64,000 bases of DNA from Streptomyces sp. AP-93 (GCF_022808175.1 NZ_JALGBX010000003.1:1-64000), one strand, 5' to 3'. Shown: positions 18,401 through 25,981, numbered from the stretch's first letter. Translations and numbers: made by a program. The notes: a model not told the origin generated them from the sequence alone.

Positions 18401-19215
18401 CGTCCCAGGCCGGAACCCGGTACGTCTACCGCGGCGGCGCGGGAGCCGAGGATGGTGCTCTTCTGGAGCTGGCATGGGCCTTGACCGTGCACAAGAGCCA
18501 GGGCAGCGAATTCGACACGGTCGTGGTGGTCCTGCCGGCGGGTACGGCCGGCCTCTCACGTGAACTGCTGTACACAGCTCTGACCCGGCAGACCGAGCGT
18601 GTGGTGCTGTGCCATGAAGGTCCGCTGGAAGATCTCATGGATCTCACCAGAGCCACCGGCTCAAACACGGCCCGGCGCTTCACGGACCTGCTCGGCCGCC
18701 CCGATCCGCGCCGTGTGACGACGCCCTCCGGAACCGATGGCGGGCGCGTCGATGCTCGGCTGGTTCATGTGGCGGTCAGCGGAGTCATGGTCCGCAGCAA
18801 GAACGAGGTGATTCTCGCCGGGATCCTCGAGGAGCTGGCGCCCGGGACCTGGTCGTACGAACAGCCGTTGAAGGGCGGGGACGGGCGCACCATCCGGCCT
18901 GACTTCACCATCGCGGCGCCGTCCGGGCGTCCGGTCTACTGGGAGCACCTAGGCATGCTAGACCGCCCGGCGTACGCGCAGCACTGGGAGGAGCGCCGGA
19001 GCTGGTACGCGGAGCAGGGCATATTGCCGGAATCCGAGGGCGGCGGCCCCCATGGGGTCCTCGTGTGGACCAGCGACAGAGACCACGACGGCGGGGGCGG
19101 AGTGAACGTCCCCGGATGGCGCGCTATCGCCGAGAGGGTCATAGGTTCACCCGTCGTGGTACGGCCACCGCGTGCCCCTGCCAAGAAGGTGGCCGCGCCC
19201 CGCCGACCTTCCTGA
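15424..19215 (+). CDS. Large RecD-like helicase fused to a predicted nuclease
   Basis: A 1263-residue protein; start at ATG 15424 (MAFVQHLSVRVPWHDSGWDG). The opening WHDSGWDGSICRDPLGN is a recurrent N-terminal motif of such large helicases. Walker A GPAGTGKT is at about 633-640, the DEAS box at about 714, GDPRQLPP at about 742 and LTVHKSQGSEFD with YTALTRQ at about 1020-1050, the full RecD/superfamily 1B set. From about 1120, KNEVILAGILEE, RPDFTI and VYWEHLG suit the E...D...E pattern of a PD-(D/E)XK-type nuclease. One polypeptide thus carries unwinding and cutting modules. It is the only intact gene of the element beside msrB. Anti-phage defence is an inference from architecture and location. 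Confidence 0.75.
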   Translation: MAFVQHLSVRVPWHDSGWDGSICRDPLGNSSCVLLDKVGKERDDAVEVRFAGRPFADLPLALPACAAERGSFLSGTDHELVTKHPYRSSQALRAVEDTVVDLPAWSVHGIPFFWLNRDNLDQVRAERPVPGYDPNAEETALKALGWASPWVLHGDNQQAVIETFFQDVTDGQSLIFFYLKHAPFEGHPRRMLAGAALVDSVTLPARWRTSGPTPFPNHMWETVVRHTLRSDGTGGILLPLQALARLADTGVDVTRALAAAPETDREFSYATEHVPADMAVAALLEIKRAADAAVALGCSMPQESLNWLDEQLRIAWVRRGPAPGLPGVLSWLGFAHPTSAARILMGSVPVGEDPWPALTRTLDGHASPPEIAKLVTGTRRALWASLDPDQRQALRLLARFDLSPDQVRRVINRKTSIPIEIGELLADPYTLVTCTVDDGDPIAFETVDRGCFPDHQLAERHPLPVSELLDDPEDRRRLEAAMAAVLLRAQDDGHTLLPPEEMNERLGEINAVHPLCPSPALLKALALRPEDLDDYDKDFNWPQLCRTELHDGGAAYKLRSAAKRVQWIRDVVDALLKAPRHAVPSDLSGTLDAVLDAQEQAEESDQAEERRARKEKAAALQEIYSSPLTVLNGPAGTGKTTLIKALVQRPEIAAKGILLLAPTGKARVQLEHKVGHKAQTLAQFLSKSDHYDGDGRYVITHKAAPSAQYGTVVVDEASMLTEDMLAALLDAVIPAQRLVLVGDPRQLPPIGAGRPFVDLELALRESRTGTESRVARGWAELTVLRRQRSRDGDPERDDLALAHWFSGDPQSENADAVWQRLRLGQKMPTLRAVGWNGRPVAQVLDDVLREEFDVKQDDSGLSFGISYGATPRPWKNMVFPDFSNAAENCGTWQVLSPVRGRAHGTVELNRHMKRRYRQVALDSARKPGPQRRVPKPLGPERIVAGDKVVHTVNKRQWSPTAKRQGYVANGELGVVTGPVSSTRPPTWTEVEFSSQAGTRYVYRGGAGAEDGALLELAWALTVHKSQGSEFDTVVVVLPAGTAGLSRELLYTALTRQTERVVLCHEGPLEDLMDLTRATGSNTARRFTDLLGRPDPRRVTTPSGTDGGRVDARLVHVAVSGVMVRSKNEVILAGILEELAPGTWSYEQPLKGGDGRTIRPDFTIAAPSGRPVYWEHLGMLDRPAYAQHWEERRSWYAEQGILPESEGGGPHGVLVWTSDRDHDGGGGVNVPGWRAIAERVIGSPVVVRPPRAPAKKVAAPRRPS

Positions 19216-19271
19216 GGCGAAACGGCCGCGGGGAGGGTCCCAGTCGCACGGGCGCCCTTCCCGCGGCCGCA

Positions 19272-19676
19272 TCACTCGTCCGGGGTCAGGCGGAGCGAGA
19301 TCGAGTTGATGCAGTAGCGCTGGTCGGTAGGGGTGGGGTAGCCCTCGCCCTCGAAGACGTGGCCCAGGTGGGACCCGCACTTCGCGCAGCGGACCTCGGT
19401 GCGCACCATTCCGTGTGACGTGTCGGCCACAAGTTCTACGGCGTCTGAGTTGCGTGCATCCCAGAAGCTCGGCCAGCCGCAGTGCGATTCGAACTTCTCC
19501 GTGGAGCGGAACAGCTCGGAGCCGCAGCCGCGACAGCTGTAGACGCCCTCGGTCTTGGTGTCCGTGTACTCACCGCGGAACGCGGGCTCGGTCCCGGCGA
19601 GGCGCAGCACCTGGTACTCGGACGGGGTCAGCTCCGCCTGCCACTGCTCGTCCGTCTTCTCTACCTCGTACGACAT
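19272..19676 (-). CDS. msrB: Peptide-methionine (R)-S-oxide reductase
   Basis: 134 residues, full length for cytosolic MsrB, which reduces methionine-R-sulfoxide in proteins. The zinc pairs are visible (YSCRGCGSELF and [12 protein letters not shown]), as are ESHCGWPSF and the catalytic [11 protein letters not shown]. Start ATG 19676; murC starts upstream on the same strand with a 36-bp gap, so the two may be co-transcribed. Codons between GWPSF and MVRTEV include TCA, GTA, GAA, CTT and GGA, unlike the rest of the gene. This segment is the 92-bp core shared with the two msrB fragments. The 3' half may therefore have been supplied by an integrated element that restored the frame. Confidence 0.95.
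   Translation of the reverse strand: MSYEVEKTDEQWQAELTPSEYQVLRLAGTEPAFRGEYTDTKTEGVYSCRGCGSELFRSTEKFESHCGWPSFWDARNSDAVELVADTSHGMVRTEVRCAKCGSHLGHVFEGEGYPTPTDQRYCINSISLRLTPDE
19387..19478. repeat. 92-bp direct repeat, copy C (att core within intact msrB)
   Basis: Third copy of the core, here inside a working gene. It encodes [17 protein letters not shown] through VRTEVRC. It is conserved at the DNA level across copies, including synonymous positions, although the coding sequence on its 3' side has drifted. That difference argues for a recombination site under sequence constraint, not plain gene duplication. Confidence 0.75.
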
Positions 19677-19712
19677 GACTGTTCTCCCGCTTTCCCGCTC
19701 TTCCCAGAGCCG

Positions 19713-21107
19713 TCAGTTCGACAGACGGGCCAGGATGGCCGGCCCCAGGTCGGTGACGTCGCCCGCACCCATGGTGAGAACGAGATCGCCGGGCTTGGCC
19801 ATTCCCGCGATGACGTCGGCGACGGCTTCCTTGGAGTGCTCGGGGGTGACGTCGGCCCCGGCGGCGCGCGCGGCGTCGATGATGATCTCGCTGGTGATCC
19901 CGGGGACCGGGTCCTCGCGGGCGGGGTAGATGTCGAGGACGACCGAGGCGTCGGCGAGGGCGAGGGCCTGGCCCATCTCCTTGCCGAGTTCCTGGGTGCG
20001 GGAGAACAGGTGCGGCTGGAAGACGACCAGGATGCGGGAGTCCCCGGCGGCGCCGCGGATGGCCTCCAGGTCGGCGGTCATCTCGGTGGGGTGGTGCGCG
20101 TAGGAGTCGATGACCTGGACCCCGGCGGCCTCGCCCTTGAGCTGGAGGCGGCGCTTGACCCCGGTGTACTTGCCGAGGGCGGAGGCCAGGTTGTGCGCCG
20201 GGATGCCGAGCGCGACGCCGGCGGCGAGGGCCGCGACGGCGTTGTGCGCGTAGTGGCGGCCGGGCACGGAGACGGTGAAGGTGAGCATCCGGCCGTCGAT
20301 GACGACGGTGACCTCGCTGCTCAGCCCGCGCGGGGTGATCTTGGTGATCTGGACGTCGGCGGTGGGCTCCTCGCCGTACGTGACGATCATCAGGCCGGGG
20401 TTGCCGCTGACGCGCCCGGCGATCTCGGCCGCGCCGGCCTGGCCGTGGGCGATGACCAGGGTGCCGCCGTCCGGGATCTTGCCGACGAAGGTCTCGAAGG
20501 ACTCGTAGATCTCGTCCATCGACGCGTAGTTCGCGTGGTGGTCGAGCTCGGCGTTGAGGATGATCGCGACCTGCGGGGTGTACTTGTGGAAGCTGCGGTC
20601 GCTCTCGTCGGCCTCGGCCACGAAGATGTCGCCCTCGCCGTGGTGGGCGTTGGAGCCGGGGGCGTCCAGGTCGCCGCCGATGGCGTACGAGGGGTCCAGG
20701 CCCAGCGCCGAGAGGGAGACGGCCAGCATCGAGGTGGTGGTGGTCTTGCCGTGGGTGCCGGCGACGGCGATCGGCCGCAGGCCGTCCATCAGCCCGGCCA
20801 GGGCGTCGGAGCGGTGCACGACCGGGATGCCGAGCTCGGCGGCGCGGGCCAGCTCCGGGTTGTCGGCGCGGATGGCGCTGGAGACGACCACGCAGGTGGC
20901 GTCGTCGGCGAGGTGCCCGGCGGCGTGCCCGATGTGGACCGTGGCGCCGTGGGCGCGCAGCGCCTGGGCGGTCTCGGAGTCACGGGCGTCGCTGCCGGCC
21001 ACCCGGGCGCCGCGCCGGGCCAGGATCTTCGCGATGCCGGACATGCCGGCGCCGCCGATGCCGATGAAGTGGGGCCGTTCCATGGCGGTCGGCAGGCCGG
21101 GCTTCAT
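19713..21107 (-). CDS. murC: UDP-N-acetylmuramate-L-alanine ligase
   Basis: 464 residues. Mur ligase that adds the first amino acid (L-Ala) to UDP-MurNAc in the cytosol, using ATP. FIGIGGAGMSG (about 14-24) is the UDP-binding loop, GTHGKTTTTS (117-126) the P-loop, EADESDRSF the Mg-binding region, and SYAHHPTEM the family mark of MurC. It lies apart from other mur genes, upstream of msrB and on the same strand. An alternative start is the internal ATG eight codons later (MERPHFIG), where the conserved domain begins. Confidence 0.96.
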   Translation of the reverse strand: MKPGLPTAMERPHFIGIGGAGMSGIAKILARRGARVAGSDARDSETAQALRAHGATVHIGHAAGHLADDATCVVVSSAIRADNPELARAAELGIPVVHRSDALAGLMDGLRPIAVAGTHGKTTTTSMLAVSLSALGLDPSYAIGGDLDAPGSNAHHGEGDIFVAEADESDRSFHKYTPQVAIILNAELDHHANYASMDEIYESFETFVGKIPDGGTLVIAHGQAGAAEIAGRVSGNPGLMIVTYGEEPTADVQITKITPRGLSSEVTVVIDGRMLTFTVSVPGRHYAHNAVAALAAGVALGIPAHNLASALGKYTGVKRRLQLKGEAAGVQVIDSYAHHPTEMTADLEAIRGAAGDSRILVVFQPHLFSRTQELGKEMGQALALADASVVLDIYPAREDPVPGITSEIIIDAARAAGADVTPEHSKEAVADVIAGMAKPGDLVLTMGAGDVTDLGPAILARLSN

Positions 21108-21204
21108 TCAGGTAGCTCCAGGATCGAGTGCGTACGTACGGCAGCCGGATGCGCGGTTACGGGGATCCGGGGATCCCCGGATGCGCGGTCCGGCCGCCTC
21201 CACC

Positions 21205-21672
21205 CTATTCCTTGTGGGCGAAGAGCTTGAGCACCGGAACGCCGACCTTGTGGCGCGCCCGCGAGGCCCAGTCCCGGTGGAAGAACTCCTCGACGTAGTG
21301 CGGGGCGGTCAGCACGATCACCTCGTCGGCGTTGGTCTCGTCCACCACCGCCTTCAGCTTGTCGAGCGGATGCTCGTCGACGATCTGCCCGACGGCCTTG
21401 GCGCCCTTGGCCCGCAGGGACGCGAGGGAATGCTCGATCGCCAGTTCGGCCGGGCCGCGGGCGGCCTCGCCCTCCGGTTCGTCACCCTCCCGAATGGCCT
21501 CGGGGAGCTCACCGAGCGCTACGTCGTCGATGGCGCGCAGCAGTCGGTCCCGGTCGCCGCGGGGCTGCATGAGGACGATGAAGGAGACCTGCTCGTCGCC
21601 GTGGAGGGTCGTGACGAAGTCCACGTCGACGGGGGTCAGCGGCTGCTCGATCATCAATACGCTCGTGAACAC
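21205..21672 (-). CDS. Small conserved protein, UspA-like C-terminus
   Basis: 155 residues. The C-terminal half (ADEVIVLTAPHYVEEFFHRDW, then RARHKVGVPVLKLFAHKE) resembles the last strands of universal-stress-type folds. The N-terminal half (VDFVTTLHGDEQVSFIVLMQ) gives another alpha/beta unit. I do not recognise a catalytic motif. Its position beside murC on the same strand, 97 bp away, suggests a linked transcript. Homologues sometimes carry misleading enzyme names; no enzyme activity is supported here. Confidence 0.7.
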   Translation of the reverse strand: MFTSVLMIEQPLTPVDVDFVTTLHGDEQVSFIVLMQPRGDRDRLLRAIDDVALGELPEAIREGDEPEGEAARGPAELAIEHSLASLRAKGAKAVGQIVDEHPLDKLKAVVDETNADEVIVLTAPHYVEEFFHRDWASRARHKVGVPVLKLFAHKE

Positions 21673-21819
21673 GGACGCCCTCTCCTTCGTGGGCCGAGGC
21701 CGGCCGGCCGGCCCCTGCGGAAACCATCCTGCCCCGCTGTGGCACGGGGCCTGTGCGGTTATACCTGCCCACTTATGTGCCCAGCGGAAGCTAAGCGGAA
21801 CGACAAATTCCGCCTCTCT

Positions 21820-22593
21820 TCAGATCCGACGGTAACGCGTGAAGAGAAACCCGGCCTCTTCCAGCAGGCAGGCCGGTGCGAGCCGGTGCGGAACCGTGAC
21901 GGACGGTCCCCCGGAGATCCGCTGGGCGTCACCCGCCGTGAGCATCGGCGAGATCGTCAGGCACAGCTCGTCCAGCGCGTCCGCGGCCACGAGCTGACCC
22001 AGCAGCCGGGGCCCGCCCTCGGTGAGCTGGCGGCGCAGTCCCCGGTCCGCGAGTTCCCGTACGGCCCGGGCCGGATCCACGCCCGCCCCGTCGCCGGCCA
22101 CCACCACCTGCGCCCCGGCCTTGGCGGCGTCGGCGACCCGGTCCGCGGGGGCCGCGGCGCCCGTGAGGACCAGCGTGGGCGCCAGCGGCGAGGTGAACAG
22201 CGGCAGCGAGAAGTCCAGGTCCAGGCTCGCGGAGACGACGGCGATGACGGCGGCGGGCCCCTGACCCGCCGCCGCGCGGCGGGCCGCGAAGGCCTCCCGG
22301 GCCCGCGCCGGGCGGTAGCCCTCCTGGCGAACCGTTTCCGCACCGACGACCACCACATCGGCCAGGGCCCGCAGGGTGCCGAAGATCCGCATGTCGGTCT
22401 CGTTGGAGATGGGCTGGGAGCGCCCGTCGTGCTGGGCCGCGCCGTCCAGGGTGGAGACCATGTTGGCCCGCAGCCAGTGGCCGTCCGGGCCGAGCCCGGG
22501 GTACTCGTACGCCTCGGCGAGTTCGTCCAGCGACCACTCACGGTCGGTCTGGTCCGCTGATGTCTGATCGGTCACAGGGAACAGGCGTCGCAT
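21820..22593 (-). CDS. RibD C-terminal-type pyrimidine reductase
   Basis: 257 residues of the dihydrofolate-reductase fold seen in the reductase half of RibD. LRANMVSTLDGAA is the substrate strand, IFGTLRALADVVVVGAETV is the NADPH-binding motif, and LTEGGPRLLGQLVAADALDE is the glycine-rich element near the end. The deaminase half of RibD is absent, so it is a stand-alone reductase, either in riboflavin/deazaflavin-type metabolism or on another substrate. It is divergent from zapE with only 36 bp between the start codons, so the promoters overlap. Confidence 0.85.
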   Translation of the reverse strand: MRRLFPVTDQTSADQTDREWSLDELAEAYEYPGLGPDGHWLRANMVSTLDGAAQHDGRSQPISNETDMRIFGTLRALADVVVVGAETVRQEGYRPARAREAFAARRAAAGQGPAAVIAVVSASLDLDFSLPLFTSPLAPTLVLTGAAAPADRVADAAKAGAQVVVAGDGAGVDPARAVRELADRGLRRQLTEGGPRLLGQLVAADALDELCLTISPMLTAGDAQRISGGPSVTVPHRLAPACLLEEAGFLFTRYRRI

Positions 22594-22615
22594 CGGTGCA
22601 GTGTGCCACGCCCCG

Positions 22616-22621
22616 TAGAGT
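22616..22621 (+). promoter_or_regulatory. -10 box of leaderless zapE
   Basis: TAGAGT ends eight bases before the GTG at 22630, placing transcription start at or next to the start codon. No ribosome-binding site precedes the GTG. A -35 element is not obvious. The box lies within the 36-bp gap to the divergent reductase gene. Confidence 0.45.
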
Positions 22622-22629
22622 TAAGAGCT

Positions 22630-23757
22630 GTGTCAACATCACTCTCGCCCTCAGCGTCAGCCTCCGGGCACCCCCCGATAGCCGACGCGGGACCGCAGTC
22701 CCTGTGCGCCCGCGAACCGCGGGTGCCCGCGGAACGGCTCGTGGCCGAGATGGTGCCGCCGCCGCGCTTCGACTCGGTGCGCTTCGACACCTACGACCCG
22801 GACCCGGCCCAGCCCAGCCAGTCCGAGGCCGTCACCGTGCTCAGCGGCTTCGCCGCCGGACTGGGCGGGGCGCACGCGTCCGGTGCCGGCAGGAAGCGCT
22901 GGTTCTCGCGGACCCCCAGGACACCGAGGACACCGAAAAACACAGTCCCCACCGGCCCGCGCGGGGTCTACCTCGACGGCGGCTACGGCGTCGGCAAGAC
23001 CCACCTGCTCGCCTCCCTCTGGCACGCCACCCCGGCCGAGCCGGCCCTCAAGGCCTTCGGCACCTTCGTGGAGCTGACCAACCTCGTCGGCGCGCTCGGC
23101 TTCCAGCAGACGGTCCAGACCCTCGGCGGGCACCGCCTGCTCTGCATCGACGAGTTCGAGCTCGACGACCCGGGCGACACCGTCCTCGTCTCCTCCCTGC
23201 TCAGCCGCCTGGTCGAGCAGGGCGTGGCGCTGGCCGCCACCTCCAACACCCTGCCCGGCAAGCTCGGCGAGGGCCGCTTCGCCGCCGCCGACTTCCTGCG
23301 GGAGATCCAGGGGCTCTCCGCGCACTTCCGTCCGCTGCGCATCGACGGCCAGGACTACCGCCACCGCGGCCTGCCCGAGGCCCCCGCGCCGTTCTCCGAC
23401 GAGCAGGTGGCGAAGACCGCGTACGCCACCGAGGGCGCGAGCCTCGACGATTTCCCCGGGCTGCTGGAGCACCTGGCGAAGGTCCACCCCAGCCGGTACG
23501 GGGCCCTGACCGACGGCATAACGGCCGTCTGCCTCACCGACGTCGGCCCGGTCCCGGACCAGTCGACGGCGCTGCGCCTGGTGGTCCTCGCCGACCGGCT
23601 GTACGACCGGGAGGTCCCGGTCCTGGCGGCGGGCGTCCCCTTCGACAAGCTGTTCAGTGACGAGATGCTGAACGGCGGCTACCGCAAGAAGTACTTCCGG
23701 GCCATCTCGCGGCTCACCGCGCTGGCACGCGACGCGAAGCCCCTGGTGTCCCAGTAG
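22630..23757 (+). CDS. zapE: AFG1/ZapE family ATPase
   Basis: 375 residues from GTG 22630. P-loop ATPase of the AFG1/ZapE family, linked in other bacteria to Z-ring stability and protein quality control. GGYGVGKTHLLASLWH (about 117-132) is Walker A, LCIDEFELDDPGD is Walker B with the family-specific EFEL, and TSNTLPGKLGEGRF is sensor 1 and its following loop. The family motif RFDSVRFDTY is near residue 50. A basic insert (RKRWFSRTPRTPRTPKN) before Walker A is longer than in enteric homologues. The start is chosen because the coding signal begins there, behind a -10 box. Confidence 0.9.
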   Translation: MSTSLSPSASASGHPPIADAGPQSLCAREPRVPAERLVAEMVPPPRFDSVRFDTYDPDPAQPSQSEAVTVLSGFAAGLGGAHASGAGRKRWFSRTPRTPRTPKNTVPTGPRGVYLDGGYGVGKTHLLASLWHATPAEPALKAFGTFVELTNLVGALGFQQTVQTLGGHRLLCIDEFELDDPGDTVLVSSLLSRLVEQGVALAATSNTLPGKLGEGRFAAADFLREIQGLSAHFRPLRIDGQDYRHRGLPEAPAPFSDEQVAKTAYATEGASLDDFPGLLEHLAKVHPSRYGALTDGITAVCLTDVGPVPDQSTALRLVVLADRLYDREVPVLAAGVPFDKLFSDEMLNGGYRKKYFRAISRLTALARDAKPLVSQ

Positions 23758-23818
23758 GTTTGGAGACGTCGGCCCGTTCCGCGGGCCGGCCGTTTCCACT
23801 TCTGCGAAGGGATCCACC

Positions 23819-24247
23819 ATGGCTGCCACCCGCAATGCACATGCCGTCTGGGAAGGCGACCTGTTCGAAGGCAAGGGCGTCGTCACGCTCGACTCGTCCG
23901 GCCTCGGCAGCTACCCCGTCTCCTGGCCCGCACGGACCGACGAGGCGGCGAACGGGCGGACCAGCCCGGAGGAGCTCATCGCCGCCGCGCACTCGAGCTG
24001 CTTCAACATGGCCTTCTCGAACGGTCTCGCGAAGGCGGGCAACCCGCCGGCCAAGCTGACCACCTCCGCCGCCGTCACGTTCGTGCCGGGCAAGGGCATC
24101 ACCGGGATCCACCTCACCGTCGAGGGCGAGGTGCCGGGCCTGGACAACGACGCGTTCGTCGCCGCGGCCGAGGACGCCAAGCAGAACTGCCCGGTCAGCC
24201 AGGCCCTGACGGGTACGACCATCACCCTCAGCGCAAAGCTGGCCTAG
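23819..24247 (+). CDS. OsmC family hydroperoxide reductase
   Basis: 142 residues, typical OsmC length. The dimeric enzyme reduces organic hydroperoxides with two cysteines. SPEELIAAAHSSCFNMAFSNGL (broken here as SPEELIAAAHSS and CFNMAFSNGL) carries the peroxidatic Cys, and EDAKQNCPVSQAL the second Cys. The ribosome-binding site GAAGGGATC is 6-10 bases before ATG 23819. It follows zapE by 61 bp and is closed by a hairpin at 24256-24284. Confidence 0.93.
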   Translation: MAATRNAHAVWEGDLFEGKGVVTLDSSGLGSYPVSWPARTDEAANGRTSPEELIAAAHSSCFNMAFSNGLAKAGNPPAKLTTSAAVTFVPGKGITGIHLTVEGEVPGLDNDAFVAAAEDAKQNCPVSQALTGTTITLSAKLA

Positions 24248-24255
24248 CGCCTGCC

Positions 24256-24284
24256 GCCGGGCGGGCGAACCCGGCCCGCCCGGC
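24256..24284 (+). terminator. Hairpin terminator after osmC-type gene
   Basis: GCCGGGCGGGC (24256-24266) is exactly complementary to GCCCGCCCGGC (24274-24284) with a 7-base loop, nine bases after the stop codon. There is no T-tract, as usual in Streptomyces. Confidence 0.6.
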
Positions 24285-24293
24285 CACATCCAG

Positions 24294-24363
24294 CCCCGCC
24301 GGCGTTTGAGGCGCGGGGTCTGGGGCGGAGCCCCAGGGGGGTCCGGGCGCAGCCCGGGGAACG
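24294..24363. repeat. Dispersed GC-rich intergenic repeat (GTTTGAGG type), copy 1
   Basis: CCGGCGTTTGAGGCGCGGG (within 24294-24317) is followed by nested palindromes (CTGGGGCGGAGCCCCAG and TCCGGGCGCAGCCCGG) and GGGAACGG. The first 24 bases recur exactly, in inverted orientation, at 31215-31238. I recall this motif as common between Streptomyces genes. Here it fills the space between the peroxidase and the PhoX-like gene. Confidence 0.7.
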
Positions 24364-24509
24364 GTGGAAGGGCGGGTAGGGGACTTCGCCCCGCGCAGCG
24401 GGCTCCCGCACCCCCGGCCGGGGGTCGGGTCCGCGCGGCGCGGCGAGGTCGGCGGGGTGGCGTGGTACCACGGGCCGTCGAAGGTCCGCCCCCGCACCCG
24501 GAGTTGCCG

Positions 24510-25856
24510 ATGACCCTCAGCCGACGCAGTCTGATGGCGGCCGCCACCATCTCCTTCGGCGGAGCCCTCGCCGCGCTGTTCACCGGCGACGCCGCCCCCG
24601 CCCCCGCCGCCACCCGCGGCTACGGCCCGCTCGTGACCGACCCCGCCGGGCTGCTCGATCTGCCCGCCGGGTTCACGTACCGCGTCCTCTCGCGCGCCGG
24701 CGCCCCGCTGCGTTCGGGCGAGGGCACCGTCCCGGGCAACTTCGACGGCATGGCCGCCTTCGACGCCGGGCAGGGCCGCGTCCGGCTGGTGCGCAACCAC
24801 GAGAACCGTGCCACCGCCGCCCTGCGGGTCCCTCCCGTCGAGGGGCTCACCTACGACCCGTACGCCCTCGGCGGCTGCACCCTCCTCGGCCTGGACCCGG
24901 CCGGCCGGGTCATCGCCGAGCGCGTCGCCCTCGCCGGCACCGCCGTCAACTGCGCGGGTGGCCGTACTCCCTGGAACACGTGGCTGTCCTGCGAGGAGAC
25001 CGAGGACCGCGCGGGCACCGCCGGGTACACCCGCGACCACGGCTACGTCTTCGAGGTCGACCCCGCCGACCCCCACCGCTCCGGCGCCGTCCCGCTCACC
25101 GCGATGGGCCGCTTCGCGCACGAGGCCGTCGCCGTGGACCCGTACCTCGGTGTGGTCTACGAGACCGAGGACGCCTTCACCGAACCCTTCGGGCTCTTCT
25201 ACCGGTTCCTGCCCGCCCGCCCCCTCGGCGGCCTCGGCTCCCTGCACGCGGGCGGCGGGCTGGAGGCACTGCGGGTCCCCGGGCTGGCGAACCTGGCGGT
25301 GGTGGACGAGCCCGGGGCCCAGTTCCCGGTGGAGTGGGTCCCCGTCCCGGACCCGTCCGCGTCCGGGACCCCGATCCGGCTCCAGGACTTCGGCCCCGGC
25401 GGGATCACCCACGCCCAGAAGCTGGAGGGCTGCTACTGGGGCAACGGCGGCGTCCACTTCGTCTCCAGCTACTCCCGCACCCGCGAGGGCTCCCCCGCCG
25501 ACCACCACGGCCAGGTGTGGTTCTACGACCCGCTGCGCGCGCGGCTCCGGCTGGACGTGGTCTTCGGCCCGGCCGCCGACGTCCGGCTGCCCGGCGACTC
25601 CCCGGACAACATCTGCCTGGCCCCCGACGGCGGCCTCATGGTGTGCGAGGACGGCGGCGGCGCACAGTACGTCTTCGGCGTGACCCCCGGCGGCGAGGTC
25701 TACCCGGTGGCCCGCAGCGCCGCCGACATCGGGAAGCCGGGGGCGCCGGAGTGGGCCGAGTTCGCCGGAGTCACCTTCTCCCCGGATGCCCGGACGATGT
25801 ACGTGAACGCGTACACGCCCGGGACCACCTTCGCGGTGACGGGTCCATGGCGGTGA
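24510..25856 (+). CDS. PhoX-like (DUF839) TAT-exported phosphatase homologue
   Basis: 448 residues from ATG 24510 (MTLSRRSLMAAATI). The S-R-R-S-L twin-arginine motif with a hydrophobic stretch to about residue 35 marks TAT export of a folded protein. The body matches PhoX-like beta-propellers that bind Ca and Fe. Seen are VRNHENR, WNTWLSCEETED (the Cys and Glu that bind metals in PhoX), FAHEAVAVDPYLGVVYETED and PDNICLAPDGGLMVCEDG. Family knowledge suggests alkaline phosphatase or phosphodiesterase activity; true substrate unknown. The longer upstream open frame runs through the repeat and is not coding. Confidence 0.85.
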   Translation: MTLSRRSLMAAATISFGGALAALFTGDAAPAPAATRGYGPLVTDPAGLLDLPAGFTYRVLSRAGAPLRSGEGTVPGNFDGMAAFDAGQGRVRLVRNHENRATAALRVPPVEGLTYDPYALGGCTLLGLDPAGRVIAERVALAGTAVNCAGGRTPWNTWLSCEETEDRAGTAGYTRDHGYVFEVDPADPHRSGAVPLTAMGRFAHEAVAVDPYLGVVYETEDAFTEPFGLFYRFLPARPLGGLGSLHAGGGLEALRVPGLANLAVVDEPGAQFPVEWVPVPDPSASGTPIRLQDFGPGGITHAQKLEGCYWGNGGVHFVSSYSRTREGSPADHHGQVWFYDPLRARLRLDVVFGPAADVRLPGDSPDNICLAPDGGLMVCEDGGGAQYVFGVTPGGEVYPVARSAADIGKPGAPEWAEFAGVTFSPDARTMYVNAYTPGTTFAVTGPWR

Positions 25857-25898
25857 CCCGTACTGCCTTACGGCCCGCCCGTACTGCCTTACGGCCCG
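25857..25898. repeat. Perfect 21-bp tandem duplication
   Basis: CCCGTACTGCCTTACGGCCC plus G is repeated twice in a row with period 21, directly after the stop codon of the PhoX-like gene. Each unit contains the palindromic pair CCGTA...TACGG, so the RNA can form two small hairpins, perhaps a terminator. Confidence 0.7.
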
Positions 25899-25981
25899 CC
25901 CGGCCTGGCCTTTCGTCACGTCGCGGTCCACTGCGTTGTGGTGGAGGATCGTATGGAGTCGACGGATCGAGGTAGGTAGCG

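Noticed and set aside
19482..22560. Long forward open frames (582 and 668 codons) opposite murC and the reductase gene
   Set aside because: They are shadows of the minus-strand genes caused by third-position GC bias. They are low-complexity (Gly/Val/Asp/Arg) and have no motifs, while the other strand has clear MurC and RibD-type signatures.
25857..25898. CRISPR-like repeats
   Set aside because: There are only two adjacent 21-bp units with no spacer. No CRISPR array or cas gene was seen anywhere in the window.
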